From: Rhodamnia argentea
Lineage: Eukaryota > Streptophyta > Magnoliopsida > Myrtales > Myrtaceae
Length of the DNA: 64,000 nucleotides
Direction of reading: 5' to 3'
NCBI RefSeq assembly: GCF_020921035.1
Contig: NC_063159.1
Location: 6,364,501-6,428,500, forward strand
The notes below the pieces were generated by a model. It searched no databases, was not told where the DNA came from, and saw only the letters and a program-made list of their open reading frames with translations. The position numbers and the translations under genes were made by a program. Of the stretch, positions 1-11,149 are shown piece after piece (positions within the stretch are counted from its first letter, which is position 1; each line of letters starts with the position of its first letter).

Positions 1-600
1 GCTCTAGACATAAGTTCAACAACAGAATATCCAGATAATAATCATACAAGCAAAAGCCTCAAATAAAAAATTCAGAATATCTTATTCCAAGCTCGGATAC
101 CAAACTATTTTAATATTAACGCGCAAAATATCGAATCTTGCGGATAAGCCAATATGAAAAGCACTAGAGAAATAAACAAGAAATGATAAAGAACCCCAAA
201 GATTTACATGGTTCAGTTTGAGTATCTATACTTACATCCACGGGAGAGTCATTACCAAACAATATAATATAACCGATAAACAGAGTTGCAATCGCTTATA
301 TGCTCGAGTGTTTTCCATACCTAGATTATACCTAAGCCAAAAGTTTTTACAAATAAAATAAGTCAATTATATATAAACTCATAGCACAAAATCACCAAGT
401 CTTCAAGACCCAAGCAAGAGCAATTTATGGAAAAACCAAGAACTTTTCTTTTTCCTTCGTACGACTTCTCCTTCACTGTGTAGCTAGAAGACTTCTCTGT
501 GTGTTTCTTGGCTTGAAAGGCTACTGTAGAGGTAGAGGTATAAAGGCAAAAACCCCTGCCTTCTTTTACTTTCCTTTTTCTTTGACAACTTGACCACACA
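1..600 (-). mobile_element. LTR retrotransposon edge: primer-binding site and one LTR (partial)
   Basis: Read on the minus strand, positions 102-87 give TGGTATCCGAGCTTGG, which fits the initiator-tRNA-Met primer-binding site of plant LTR retrotransposons with one or two changes. The stretch from about 106 to 600 would then be the 5' LTR: its outer end reads TGTGTGG on the minus strand, and it holds a phrase around 200-250 (dAAGATTTACATGGTTCA-like) that is common in plant LTRs near the transcript start. Positions 1-86 would be the untranslated leader; the rest of the element lies outside the window to the left. The inner LTR border is not clear because no CA end sits exactly beside the primer site. 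A short open frame at 363-599 on the minus strand lies within the LTR and is probably meaningless. Confidence 0.5.
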
Positions 601-613
601 CGTAACTATATAT

Positions 614-1260
614 TAGTAAAAATTACAAATAAGAGCCCAAAATGCATGGTCATTGTTTTAAATAAGGGCATGGAGTGCCCTCTTTATCTCAAATAAGGGT
701 TGGAATTTGTCTTGACTATATCAAATAAGGGCTTAACCTTGTCGCCGAGTCAAGGGCATTTTCGTCAAAATATAATTTTAACTTAATTTTTAATTAAATT
801 AAATTAAAAAGTTAAAAAAGGGAAAGACATGCGGGAGGGCTTGTGGTCGCTACCCCAACATTGATGGTGCTGCGACGAAGGCCGTTAGGGTCGCTAGCGC
901 CTCGCCGCCCTTGGGCCGGAGGGTTGCGACCCTCACCCCTGTTCGGGCGAGGGCTGCGTCCATCCCCTGGACTTTGGCGAGGGCCAGTGACCCTCTCGCT
1001 TATGTTTTTTCTTTTTTTTATATATTTTTGGTTTTTTCTGAATTTTTGAAAACAAAAAATTTAAAAATAAAAAATGACGAAAATGCCCTAACCAATCGGT
1101 GAGTCGGGCCCTTTCTTGAGATTAATAGAGACACTTATGCCCTTATTCAAACCCTTATTTGAGACAATGAGGTCACTTCAAGCCCTTATTTAAAATAAGT
1201 TCAACTTCGGGCTTTTACTTGAGAAAATGAAGACATTACGGGCTTTATTTGAAAATTTTC
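614..1260. mobile_element. Non-autonomous MULE-like element with GC-rich core
   Basis: Both ends carry the same motif in opposite orientation: repeated units of the type 'CAAATAAGGGC' on the left (about 625-760) and their reverse complement on the right (about 1090-1250). The outermost sequence is similar on both sides (TAGTAAAAATTACAAATAAG against GGAAAATTTTCAAATAAAG). Flanking bases CTATATATT and CTATATTAT may be an imperfect target duplication, but they are AT-rich. The core, 830-1000, is GC-rich and rich in GGCGAGGG-like words, unlike the AT-rich arms. Open frames at 843-1049 and 911-1102 fall in this core and look non-coding. A second member of the same family lies at 23385-23977. Confidence 0.6.
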
Positions 1261-1904
1261 CTATATTATATGAAAGGTGGGCCCCCTTCTTTTATATGAT
1301 GCCATCTCCAATGAGTCCAATGCCGGACTCCACAAGCGACCGTCACCGGGTCTTCCACTTCGTAGTCTAATTAACCCCACAAAACTCGGTAGTCCAATTA
1401 CCATAAATTCGAGCAAACAAGACCAAGCCTCCGTGAACGGCGAGGAGATTTAACCTCTAATCTCGGGCTCTATGACAATGAACTCCCACCTCCCCCATTG
1501 TCCAAGGCTTGGGTCTACGAACCGGCATCCGCTCTTAGGCCGTCGCCGATCCAATCGACCTCGATCCGGCATTGAGTGAGCCCAAGATTCGAGATGAGGG
1601 ATTTGGTCAAGCGCAGCAAAAAGTGAGACTCGAGGCTTGTGCAAATTTTCAAGACTTGATGATGGCGGCAAGCAAATCGAAGGCTGAGTAGAGAGGGCAA
1701 GAAAGAGAAGGACCCAATGTCATGACCCGGCTTCGGGTGACGCTATAAGGGGCCTCGCTGGAGGAGGCGGAGGTTTGTTTGGCGATGCTTGTATCCGGTG
1801 GTCGGGTTTGGTGATTGACTGGCGGTAGTGCATAATGCGGCTACAGGTGGGAGGTAGCTATAGAGACGAAGCTGCAAGTGCACAATGCGCTTGAATTTTT
1901 TAAA
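1261..1904. other. No gene seen
   Basis: Single-copy-looking DNA of mixed composition. Short minus-strand frames (1450-1700, 1743-2000) have no recognisable domain. No inverted repeat borders or coding signal could be supported. Confidence 0.4.
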
Positions 1905-2147
1905 AATTTTCCACGTGGAGTCCAAATGGACTTCTAAACGTGGACTGATTTTTTTTAAAAAACTTCCATGTAATATTAAAAGTTTAGTAGTAAATGCCAC
2001 AAAATTAGTTTGGCTAAAATTTCTCCTGGGTTAGCACTAAAGTGATCGTTTTTTCTTCAACTGGGTACTTAAAGTGAGCCCATGAAAAACTATGGTAATA
2101 AAATAAATATTGTACATAAATTTTGACACTTCTGATGTTCTTTTAAC
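1905..2147. mobile_element. Solitary right arm of a MULE-like element
   Basis: This stretch aligns by eye with the right arm of the element at 16594-17478: a CACGTGGA word, 'GGCTAAAATTTCTC' against 'GGCCGGAATTTCTC', then 'ACTAAAGTGATCGTTTTTTC' against 'ACTAAAGCGATTGTTTTTTC', then 'TTTTGACACTTCTGATGTTC' against 'ATTGACACTTGAGGTGTCC'. The left arm was not found in the 600 bases upstream, so this is either a truncated copy or a solo arm. Confidence 0.5.
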
Positions 2148-2650
2148 AAAACTTATCCCATCAAATGTCTTTCGTGCAAATATAACAGATGCTTGGATTG
2201 AAAAAATAACACACTTCCAAGATTTTCAAAATAAAATCACAATTACATATCTAAGAAAAATTTCTAAAACATGAAATTTTGATTTAACAAAAATTTATAT
2301 AAAAATTGAAATGATAAATGAATTTCATTCATTTTGGATTGAGCAAAAAATAATGTGATTCATGGCATACTAATATATATATAAAAACTAAGGTGCCTTA
2401 GAGTATTTTAGATACTCCTATAGCTATATATTTTGATGCAATGTGTGAAGTGTCTCAGTAATGTTGTAAGCAAATCACTAGTTCTTCGATGTAAAAAATA
2501 AAGAGACTCAATATTTTGTTTGAGACTAATCAAATAACAAATTCATGAAAAAAGAATGAGCCTTCAAGGTAGGAGTGCCGAATGATGAATGAGTTGCAAT
2601 AAGAGTATTGACAAAAACGAGAATAAATTCTATGTTGTAAATGACAATAT
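2148..2650. other. AT-rich intergenic DNA
   Basis: Strongly AT-rich with no open frame of interest and no clear repeat borders. It separates the MULE arm from the LINE poly(A) end. Confidence 0.4.
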
Positions 2651-3559
2651 GTTTTTTTTTTTGGTAAGGTAAGAAATATATTAACTTTTCACAACACTAC
2701 ATACAAAGGGGTAGCCGAACACAAAAACCTCGTACCCGTTACAACACTTGGAAGTGTCATAGTGGGTGCAAAGGTGTTACTGCTAAACAAAAGCAAAGCG
2801 AAAGGCCGAAGCACATATACACGGCCTATAGTAATAAACGGCTAAAATACAACCCCGTAGGGAAGAAACGCCACAAATAAGGGCAAGAACTCCCTAGTCA
2901 AAGATAGACGGCGAGATCCCCCAACTAATTTGCATCCGCCTATTACGAGGGGTATCCTCAACATGATCAAAAGTGAGGGCTTTGTCCCAGACGACCCTCT
3001 CAAGATGTTTCAAAAGTGCGGGCCCATAGAAAGCGCGATCTCTGAATAGAATATGGTTGCGTTCTGTCCGGATAATATAACATGTAGCCGCAAAGGATAA
3101 CCGAGCGACCCGTTGATGAAAAAGCTGTCCCCTAGTATTGTGAATGACCCATTCAAGATTGGCCTCGCCATTCGGGTTACGCCATATCGGATTGCATCTC
3201 TCAGCCCAGGCCAAGACAAGGGTGGCCGTAGCTTTACATGCGAAAAATAAATGATCGATCGAGTCTGGTCTAGATCGACAAAAGCCGCAAACACCTTCCG
3301 CAATTCTACGGTAATTTAACAAAAATACCTGGGTCGGTAGTTGATTAAGGGTGGCTAGCCAAAGGAGGAAACCATGCCTCGGAGTAATGCATCTATCCCA
3401 TATGAACGAATACCATGGGGCAACATTTCCTTTGTGTCTGATGGCCTCCCACGCCGAGGATACAGAGAAAGAGCCCGAGTGATGATTCACCCATGAGAAT
3501 CGATCGGTTAAGAGTGTACATAGTGAAAATACAGTAGGGGTTTTAATGGTTCGGTTCAA
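2651..3559 (-). mobile_element. 5'-truncated LINE (non-LTR retrotransposon), C-terminal end
   Basis: A minus-strand open frame (3559-2894, 221 codons) encodes the C-terminal end of a plant LINE ORF2. It has the zinc-binding reverse-transcriptase domain (zf-RVT): FSVSSAWEAIR, then W..F.W..CITPRHGFLLWLA, then CGFCRSRPDSIDHLFFAC with the C..C...H....C spacing, as seen directly. Downstream on the minus strand, 2893-2665 is a 3' untranslated region and the T-run at about 2651-2662 on the plus strand is the poly(A) tail. The reverse transcriptase and endonuclease parts are missing, as expected for 5' truncation during target-primed reverse transcription. No target duplication could be recognised. 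The reading frame is intact to its stop, which suggests a fairly young insertion. Confidence 0.85.
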
Positions 3560-4460
3560 TTTGGTTTTTCAAAACCAAATCGATCCGAACCATTAGGATG
3601 AGCAACTAAATGGAACCGAATTGCAGGCCAAACTAAATACGAACCGAACCGAACCGAACCGAACCAAAAATTCAGTTTGGTTTGGTTTCGTTCGGTTCGA
3701 TTTTTCGATTTTTCTTTCTAATTTTTTTTCATTTTTTGTTTCAGATCTAGTGTACGTGGTGCGTGGACCAAGTTGCATTAGCTAAATTCTTTGAAATTTG
3801 CACTTCGTCACCCGCAAGTCCAATTCATCTTCACGTCCTAAAGCATGCTCCTGATATCTTCAATCTCCCACCGATTGATCTTGTCCACGAACCAGAGCCA
3901 TCCCCGCTTCAACCGAATCACATTAGCCACCATGTTTGTTGCCAATCCCAATCGAACCCTAATCCCCAGTCTCTCCTTCTTGTTGTTGTTTTTGCTTCAT
4001 CCTCGTCTTCATTAGTTCACACATGTCGAGAAGCTCTACACCATTGCCTTCCGATCTCTAGGCCTCTACTCGGAAGCCATGGTCTGAGATCCGTTTGCCC
4101 AACACTTCCTCGTCGACTCCCTCCGAAGCTGCTTCATCTACGTCGTCTTCGACGCTAGATCTGGAGAGACAAGGGCCTCAACGCCCTTGCTTCGTTGTGG
4201 CCTGCGAGGGCTCTTAACAGCCTCATCAACTTCGGTGAGGGGCCACGACATCTCGCCTACGGCTAGCACCGGCCAACAACCACCGGCTCTCGGCTAGTAT
4301 GGCCAGCAAACCCTAACCCTTTGCACCAAAAGAGGGGAAAAAGGGAAAAATAAAACAATGATTATTTCTTCCAAATGGCTAGTGTTAATTGTTAAGAAGA
4401 AAGAAGGCATTTCGGTTCGCGGTTCGATTAACCGAACTAAATTGAAATAACTCGAAGTCC
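3535..4460. repeat. Repeat segment framed by GGTTCG/CGAACC arrays
   Basis: The left part (3545-3720) is dense in GGTTCGGTT and its complement, including four tandem GAACC units near 3640-3665 and a local hairpin (TTTGGTTTTTCAAAACCAAA at about 3562). The right part (4408-4450) again has GGTTCG words and CGAACC. Between them is a GC-rich stretch (about 4150-4330). The borders TAGGGGTT at 3535 and, in reverse, TAGGACTT near 4473 could be hAT-type ends, but I see no matching 8-bp duplication. An open frame at 3763-4158 has no recognisable domain. Confidence 0.35.
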
Positions 4461-4550
4461 TACCGCGAGCCTAACCCATCACTTAAGGAAGCAATCTCAC
4501 CACAAGTCCACGCTTCACTTATCAAAAAAAGAAAAGAAACCCTAGAAGCC

Positions 4551-5404
4551 ATGGCGGGTACTTCGAAGCAAACCATAGGCCGGAAAGATGACAAGGATTA
4601 CATTAGTATATTGCCCGATTGCCTAATCCACCACATCTACTCCTTTTTGCCCATAAGGCACATGGTCAAAACTTGTGTTTTGTTAAAAGGTCGTGGTCGG
4701 TTTGGACGGCCGTCTCGGATCTCAAGTTCTCCATCTCTTCTTTTGATGATCCGATTGTGGGCAAGGTTTTGACATTGTATCGGTGGGGTAAGGTGGAAAA
4801 GTTCCAACTTGACATCACATCATGGCACTTCTACCCTTCTAAGATTGATTCATGGGTTCAATTTGCAATTGATCATCAAATGGAAGAACTCCTCCTCAAC
4901 TTGAATTGGTGGTTTTATTACATGTTACCTCCATTGCTTTATAATTGCTCTTCGTTGACTAAGATATGTTTGAGTGGTTGCTCTTTCTCATCCGGCGAAA
5001 GTATCGGTTGGAGTTCGCTTAAGTCCTTGTCCATTCAAAACTTGAAAATGGATGATGATGTGCTTCGGAAGATTTTGATGGGCAGCCCCGTTCTTGAATA
5101 CTTGAATATGAAAAACTACTGGGGTGTGAACGGAATTCATTCGACAAGTTTGAAAGAGTTGGTGATTGAAGATACTCATGGGGTATTGCGTTTGCACAAT
5201 TCGACTCCTCGATTATTGTTATTGGTTGTGGTTGTGAGACGTTCTTCTCTTTATAATGTCATAAGACTTGTTGATGCACCACCCTTGCTTGAAGCCGTGT
5301 TAGATTTCGAAGGTCCACCCAATTTAGATTTCCGCTAGCTGAAGGAAATGCTTTGCAAGCTGCAAAATGCCACTAGAATTGTTTTCGGTCTTTGGTGCCT
5401 TCAG
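4551..5404 (+). pseudogene. F-box/LRR gene, exon 1 (frameshift and nonsense)
   Basis: The start ATG at 4551 opens a protein with a typical F-box near residues 20-50 (ISILPDCLIHHIYSFLPIRH, then TCVL). F-box proteins dock substrates onto SCF ubiquitin ligases through Skp1. Near 4680-4690 the frame shifts: the F-box runs in frame 3 until about 4683, and the continuation (KRSWSVWTAVSDLKFSIS) is in the next frame, consistent with loss of one base. Leucine-rich segments follow (LTKICLSGCSF, LKSLSIQNLKMDDDVLRKIL, SPVLEYLNM). An in-frame TAG sits at 5336-5338, and coding potential continues to CAG|GTGAGC, a good splice donor at 5404/5405. The next exon begins at 12989, on the far side of the Mutator-like element. 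With one frameshift and one stop this copy is probably dead, unless the two changes are sequencing errors. Confidence 0.8.
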
Positions 5405-5440
5405 GTGAGCATAATCATCTTGCTTCATAATGGACATTAA

Positions 5441-5450
5441 CTTTTCCATT
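5441..5450. repeat. Target site duplication, left copy
   Basis: CTTTTCCATT directly abuts the left terminal inverted repeat. The identical 10 bases lie at 12817-12826 directly after the right repeat. A 9-11 bp duplication is the Mutator-superfamily hallmark. Confidence 0.9.
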
Positions 5451-5505
5451 GGGGTAAGTACAGTACAAGTGCCATAACTTTTGTATGGTGATCACTTGAG
5501 TGCCA
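5451..5505 (+). repeat. MULE left terminal inverted repeat (best-conserved part)
   Basis: About 50 of the first 53 bases pair with the reverse complement of 12816-12762. The repeat includes the word GATCACTTGAGTG, which also recurs as subterminal units in the other MULE-like elements of this window. Confidence 0.85.
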
Positions 5506-5736
5506 CAACTTTTTTTTTTTTTATTACCCGAGTAACAAATCGGAGGAAAAGGGATCACTTGAGTGCCATCTCCGGCAAAACATCATACGTGGAATTTTTA
5601 CTTAATGTTTTATTGTGACGTGGAAATTAAAAAAAGAATTACAAGTCCATCGTGGAAATTCTTCTCCAACGTGTCCTTCTTAAAGAGAAAACGACGCCGC
5701 ACCGTTGTGTCTTAAACCCGCCTTCAAGATCGAGAG

Positions 5737-5740
<4 letters not shown>

Positions 5741-5785
<45 letters not shown>

Positions 5786-5790
5786 GAGCG
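5741..5790 (+). repeat. (GA)n tract in the MULE leader
   Basis: Nearly pure GA dinucleotides upstream of the transposase. GA tracts in plant 5' regions are known binding sites of BPC/GAGA-type factors; a role here is only inferred. Confidence 0.7.
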
Positions 5791-6659
5791 ATCAAAATTG
5801 GCTCGAGCAAAATTAGGGCTCCAAACCTTCCCTTTCACAAATCGATTTCCGTCTGATAGATTCGATGCTCGCCAAATCAAATTAGGGCTCCGATCTTCAT
5901 CAATCTTTAGTGTCTCAAGCGAATCAATCGAATGCCCTACTCTATTCTTGTGATTAATGTTGAAGTCTCCGAAGGCGGAGAAAATGTTTGTCGCGTGATG
6001 AACCGGGGTCAAAACAAGCAAAGGTACGTGTTTTGTTGTTTGTGTGAAGTGATCAATAAACGACATGCATGTTTATTTTGACGTTATTGACAGCGAGTGA
6101 AAGCGAAAGAAAAGGGTGAGAAAGGTGATCCATTGGAGGGAAAAATTAGGGTCTCACAAGCATAGTATAAAGGTGAGCTTCATTTTCCGAGTTGTACCTT
6201 ATGTCGTTTTGTGTCCACCGGCCAACAACGAGATTGTTGTTTACCGAATGTGATGGGGTAGTGGGGACTGAATGCTAAAGTTGTCGTGTCTTTGCTTTAT
6301 TGTGGTCCTTGTCTGTCATGGAAAAAAATTATTATTTCTTTGGTGCAATGTCGAGAGTTGTAGTCCCCATTATAAAAAAGGATTATTTTTTTTTCTATAA
6401 CTGCATTATTAAAGATTTATGTTGTTGTGGTCCTTGTGATAGGGAAAAATTGATTGTAATTGGTTGCAAAGGCTAGCAAAATTGTTAGCAAATGATAGAG
6501 AATGCTTGAAAAATTATTTCTTTTACATTGCACTATTAACATGGTTTGTGTTGTGATCCTTGTTATATAAAAAATTTATTTTATCTTTCATGCAATGTTA
6601 ACATAGCTTGCATTGTGGTCCCTGTTATAGAAATAATTATTTTCTGAATCAATAGTGTT

Positions 6660-9085
6660 ACTATGGGTGATACGATTGCGCCGGTCAAAGTTTTCTATGG
6701 TACGAATTTGTAATTGGAGATAACGAGACTAAATATATTGGTGGAGATGTGGCTTTGGTCCTCATCGGTGTGAGTAGACTGTCTTATAAAGAGTTTAAGA
6801 ATGATATAGTGCAACGGTTGCGATGCAAAATTGCTGAGCTATATTATGTAATACCCGGTCAGAGTCTGAAGGATTGAATGAGATACATGCATGATGATAG
6901 TGGTGTTATGGATGTTGTTTACTATTTTCTTCATGGTCAAGAGGTGTCTGTGTATGTTCATAGCAATGTGTGGGAGGAAGCAATTTTGGAAGCTCGTGTG
7001 GAAACCCGGGGTGGTGATGCATCTATTTTAGAAGAAAATGTGCAAGCAGAGAACAATCAGGCTTCCCATACAACATAGGACAATTAGGCTTCCCATACAG
7101 CTTGTGTGTTAGAGCTGTGTGAGTAACTTGAAAGAATTGGTGGCATATCTAATGGTGAAGACATACTAGCTGAAGAATCGACTTGAATAAATGTGAGCTC
7201 TTGGGAAGTTGCATTATCAAGTGATGAAGATGAGGAAATACTGCTGCATACACAATGCCCAAGTGATGCTAATAATGTAGACATTGCACAAGCAAGAGAA
7301 GAAGTAAGAGCATTTCGGTAAAGGAAAGAAGGACAGATTAGGGTAGTTAATGAGGGTACTTTCGTAGGCGGGGAAGATGAAGCTGTTGTCAATGATGCTG
7401 ATGATACAGAAAATGAGGAAAGCAGTGAGGATGATCACAGCAACTTAGACGACAATAAAGATGGTGCGCTTCAAAGTGGGAAATGATCAAGTAAGTACCC
7501 TTCTTACGATTCAAATTTGGCAAGCCCTTTGTTTTGCTTATCAATGAGATTTGATAATGCAAAACAATTGAGAGAGGTTATCATAAAGTATTTAATCACT
7601 CAACGCACGAATCTGAAGTTCACTAGAAATACGAAGAATTATGTTAGGATGAAGTGTGTACAAGATAATTGTCCATGGATGATATATGCTGCATTGGATA
7701 GAATAATTGGCTCATTTCAAATTCGGTTACTCCGGGAAGAGCATAAGCGTGGTATCGATTTTCGTAATAATAGAGTGACAAGTGTATGGTTGGCCAAACA
7801 CTTTTAAAACACCATTAAGGCCATGTCAGAGCTAACCAAGACTCGATTGAAGCAACTAGTCAGAGAGGAAGTAGGCGTGAACGTGTCTAGAAATCAATGC
7901 AAAAGAGCTAAGCACAAGGTGATGAGTAAATTGATGGACATGTACAAGCAAGAGTATGGATAGATTTGGGACTATGCCGGGGAGTGTAGGTTTCAAAATC
8001 TACATAGTAGAATTCATGTCGAGGTTGAGGAGCGATCATTGGATGAACATGAGAAACGGTTCCACAGGATGTGCATATGTTTTGAGGCATGCAGAATAGG
8101 ATTTTTAGCTGGCTACGGAAGAGTGATAGGGTTAGATGGTTATTTCTTGAAGGGTTTATGCAAAGGAGAGATATTGGCAACAATTAGAAGAGATGGAAAC
8201 AACCAAATTTTTCCAATAGCTTGGGCTATTGTGAAGTTGGAGAAGGACACTTGGTCCTGGTTTTTGAAAAATCTAATGGATGATCTTGACATAACCAACA
8301 GAAGTGGTTGGGCATTTATGAGTGATCAACAAAAGGTGAGACAATGTGATTGAACCGTTGTCTTTCTAATTATATTAATTTTGTGTGTATTACTAATGTT
8401 TGCTAGTTTTCTAGGGACTTGTTCCAGCTATAGCTAAATTGATGAAATATGCTAAGCATAGAATGTGTGCTCGGCACATATACGCAAATTGGGCGAAGAA
8501 GTACGGAGGCGATGAGCTACAGAAGCAATTTTGGTTGATTGCAAAGAGCACCAACATAACAGACTTTAGAGTTCACAAGCAAGCCCTATATAAGTTTTCT
8601 ACCGAAGCCTTTGAAGACTTGTTCTGCACTGAAGCAAAACATTGGTGTAAGGCCTTTTTTAGCGAAGAATTCAAGTGCGACACTTTGATAACAATCTTTG
8701 TGAGGCATTCAACGGCATGATTATAGAAGCCAGGTGCAAATCAATAATTAGTATGCTTGAAGACATTAGAGTGATGGTCATGACTAGGGTACACAGGCAG
8801 AGAGATGAATGTGCAAAGTGGCCTAGACAATGTGGGCCTAGGATTGTAAAGAAATTGGAGGAGAGTGTACGGGGTAGTAGTTTTTGCGAGTCGATTTGGA
8901 ATGGGGACGATGGCTTCGAGATTAAGAATAAAGATAACAACTATATTGTCTACTTGAAGAGGAAAAAATGTTCTTGCCGAGCATGGCAATTGACTGGAAT
9001 ACTATGTTCACATGCTATATGTGCCATTCAAGTGAAGAACCTCAATGCGGAGGATTATGTTGATAACTATTATAAGAAAAATTAG
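6660..9085 (+). pseudogene. MuDR-type transposase of the MULE (decayed)
   Basis: Plant MULE transposase in several broken pieces. The N-terminal domain is at about 6660-7080 (MRYMHDDSGVMDVVYYFLHG after an in-frame TGA). The MuDR DNA-binding domain is at 7533-7800 (FDNAKQLREVIIKYL, then MKCVQDNCPWMIYA). The catalytic DDE domain is at 8039-8720: first Asp in VIGLDGYFLKG (about 8135), second in FMSDQQK (about 8325), and the CARHIYANW motif after it. A clear intron at 8336-8414 (GTGAGA...TTCTAG) separates SDQQK from GLVPAIAKL. The SWIM zinc finger (CSCRAWQLTGILCSH) is at 8969-9013. Stops at about 7805 and 7960 and a frameshift near 8690 make it non-functional. Family role: cut-and-paste transposition in the nucleus. 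Confidence 0.85.
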
Positions 9086-9359
9086 TATCTATCTGCACAT
9101 TAGTTCATGATGCAGCCACCGAGGAGTAGCAAATTCTAAGAGAAAACAAACCATCGACCCCCAAAGCCTTTACCATTGAAGAAGTAAATTGGTAGGCCTA
9201 AAAAGAAAAGGAGATTTGAGGAAATTGAGAGCAGTGGTAACAAAATAAGTAGGGCTAGTGGAATAATTCGATGCTCATTTTACCATGGAGAAGGGCACAA
9301 TAAGGATGGTTGTCGAGCTAAGAAACAGCTCCAACAACAACAACAATCGAAAACAACAC
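9086..9359 (+). pseudogene. MULE transposase C-terminal region with possible zinc knuckle
   Basis: After the SWIM domain the gene appears to continue. Around 9200-9320 the sequence can be read as a basic stretch (RPKKKRRFEE-like) followed by C..HGEGHNKDGCRAKK, which resembles the CCHC knuckle found after SWIM in many plant MULE transposases. Frame interruptions keep this at moderate confidence. Confidence 0.5.
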
Positions 9360-9364
9360 AAGCC

Positions 9365-9762
9365 AATTATGCGGGGGCATCGCGGGGCAACATAAGCAGC
9401 CATGCGGTTCCAACTTAGTCAACAAGTGTACAATAGAGGAAGAAATATCCGGTAAGCTATTTGTTATTGTCCTTTATTTTTACTGTAAATCTTTAGAGCA
9501 ATGACTTCATTGCTTTCTCTCTTTTTGTAGATTAGAAGGAGACTAGCTGAAGATATTCGTGAAACTATTGCGGGGGCACCACAAGGCAACACAAGCAGCC
9601 ATGCGGTTCCAACTCTAGACCAAACTCGGTCCAATAGTGTACAACATAGGAGGAAATATCCGGTAAGCTGTTTGTTATTATTTTTGCTTTTTACAATAAA
9701 TCCTTGGGGCATTAACTTCATTACTTTCTGCCTTTTTGTAGGTTAAAAGGAGACCAGTTGAA
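9365..9762 (+). repeat. Two tandem exon-plus-intron copies in the MULE gene
   Basis: Unit 1 (about 9370-9555) and unit 2 (about 9570-9762) match by eye over their whole length: GCGGGGGCA, then CAAGCAGCCATGCGGTTCCAACT, then GGAAGAAATATCCG|GTAAGCT, then a T-rich intron ending TTTTTGTAG and an AAGGAGAC exon start. Each unit carries its own donor and acceptor, so the duplication created an extra exon. Confidence 0.7.
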
Positions 9763-10232
9763 TGAAGGGTTGTATCGCAAACCGATTCGTAACGATCACA
9801 TAGATAATAGAAGAAAAATAGATAACGCATGATTTACCTAGGTTCACCCCAGAATAAGGCTACGTCCTGCAAAGATATTTCACTATGATTTTGATTTACA
9901 ACCGTATAACTCGTTACCATGATCAGCTAAAAACGAGCAAATATATATACCCTAAATGGGCCCAAAATCTAAATCTATCTGAAACCCCTTTAATCCCTCA
10001 ACAAATAGGCAAACTTAAACAAAAGTCCAAAACCTAAACCTATATATGCCCTAAGCGGAACCCCCGCCCGTTGACGGGGCAGCGGGACACCCGTGTCGAG
10101 GGTGCTGCCCCCGAACCCCCGCATTCCGTGAGCGGGGACATGTCGTCGGATTATACTTCAGTTTTCCTAAACTCACGTGGGCGTGCTCGGTGTGAGAAAT
10201 AAGGGTCCCCGAAGTATTCGTCAACTCCAACA
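9763..10232 (-). mobile_element. Solo LTR nested in the MULE
   Basis: Read on the minus strand it starts TGTTGGAGTTGACG and ends in CCCTTCA, a TG...CA unit of about 470 bp. It contains a GC-rich leader (GGGGGCAGCACCCTCG-like) and a 'CCTAGGTTCA' transcript-start phrase typical of plant copia LTRs. Flanks TTGAA (left) and CTGAA (right) could be a 5-bp duplication with one change. No internal retrotransposon coding sequence is present, so it is a solo LTR from recombination between two LTRs. Confidence 0.6.
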
Positions 10233-11140
10233 CTGAAAATGTTCCTCAAACTTGTGCATCACAACGTAACGATGGTGCAATTGAAAAAAGGACAAGGCGT
10301 GGGTTGACAGACATAAACCTCGGTATGACCACCTCAAGAAATTCAGAGGTCTTGATATTTGAAGAAGAACCAACTCAAGAATCAACTACACCGATACAAA
10401 GAAGCCAAGAGGCACAAGCGAAAAAAAAAATCAATACCACCTCCAAAACAAAGGGTAAAAAGGCCGGTTGCAAAAGAAGCTCCCACCCCAAGCTTAGTTC
10501 CATGTCGGTCAAATGATCCCGCAAATGTCAATGCACATCATGCTGCTACAATGCCAACACAGACAGTGAGTTCAACGGGAGACAATACAAATGTACCCGA
10601 ACATCTATGCGAAGTGGCTCCTCCAAAAGATAAGACAATGTAAAAGGAGAGCAATGTAGCGTATGAATATAATTCCAATTCGGAAGAGTGCTAGGATCAT
10701 GCATTAAGTAAAGCCTTTGAAGAGAAAAAAAGGAAGTGATGAGGTTGTTCGGCTTGATCGATGGGAGGATTTGAGATGATATCTGTTGTTGATGTTTCTT
10801 TTAGAAATTTGAAGTTGCTAGAATTGTGTTTGATGCTGTAATTTGATTTGATGTATGTTCTGCAGTAATGTGGTTAAGGTGTGATATTGTTGCATTTTGG
10901 CTGGGCAGCAATATGCTGCATTTTGGTTTGCAACATGTGTTCAGCAGCAATCTGTTGCATGTTTTGCTGGTGTGTTTAGTAGTAACATTATGTAATTGAA
11001 TTTGGTTGGCTATTATTGTTGTTGATGATATAAGAATATGCAGTATCATTGAGTAGCAATGATTATGTAATGTTGCAATGGTATTTATAGTTGGATTAGC
11101 TTGTTGTATCAAGATAAATAGTATTTTACAGCTGATACGG
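10233..11140 (+). other. MULE gene tail and TG-rich region
   Basis: Lysine- and threonine-rich open frames (10304-10516, 10359-10643) follow the solo LTR and may be the last exon of the MULE gene. From about 10790 to 11110 the DNA is rich in GCAGCAAT/TGTTGCAT words with no coding signal, probably a 3' untranslated region. Confidence 0.4.
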
Positions 11141-11149
11141 GTGAAGCAA

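Noticed and set aside
5680-6066. 128-codon minus-strand frame with a Ser-Leu repeat tract
   Set aside because: It is the (GA)n tract of the MULE leader read in reverse.
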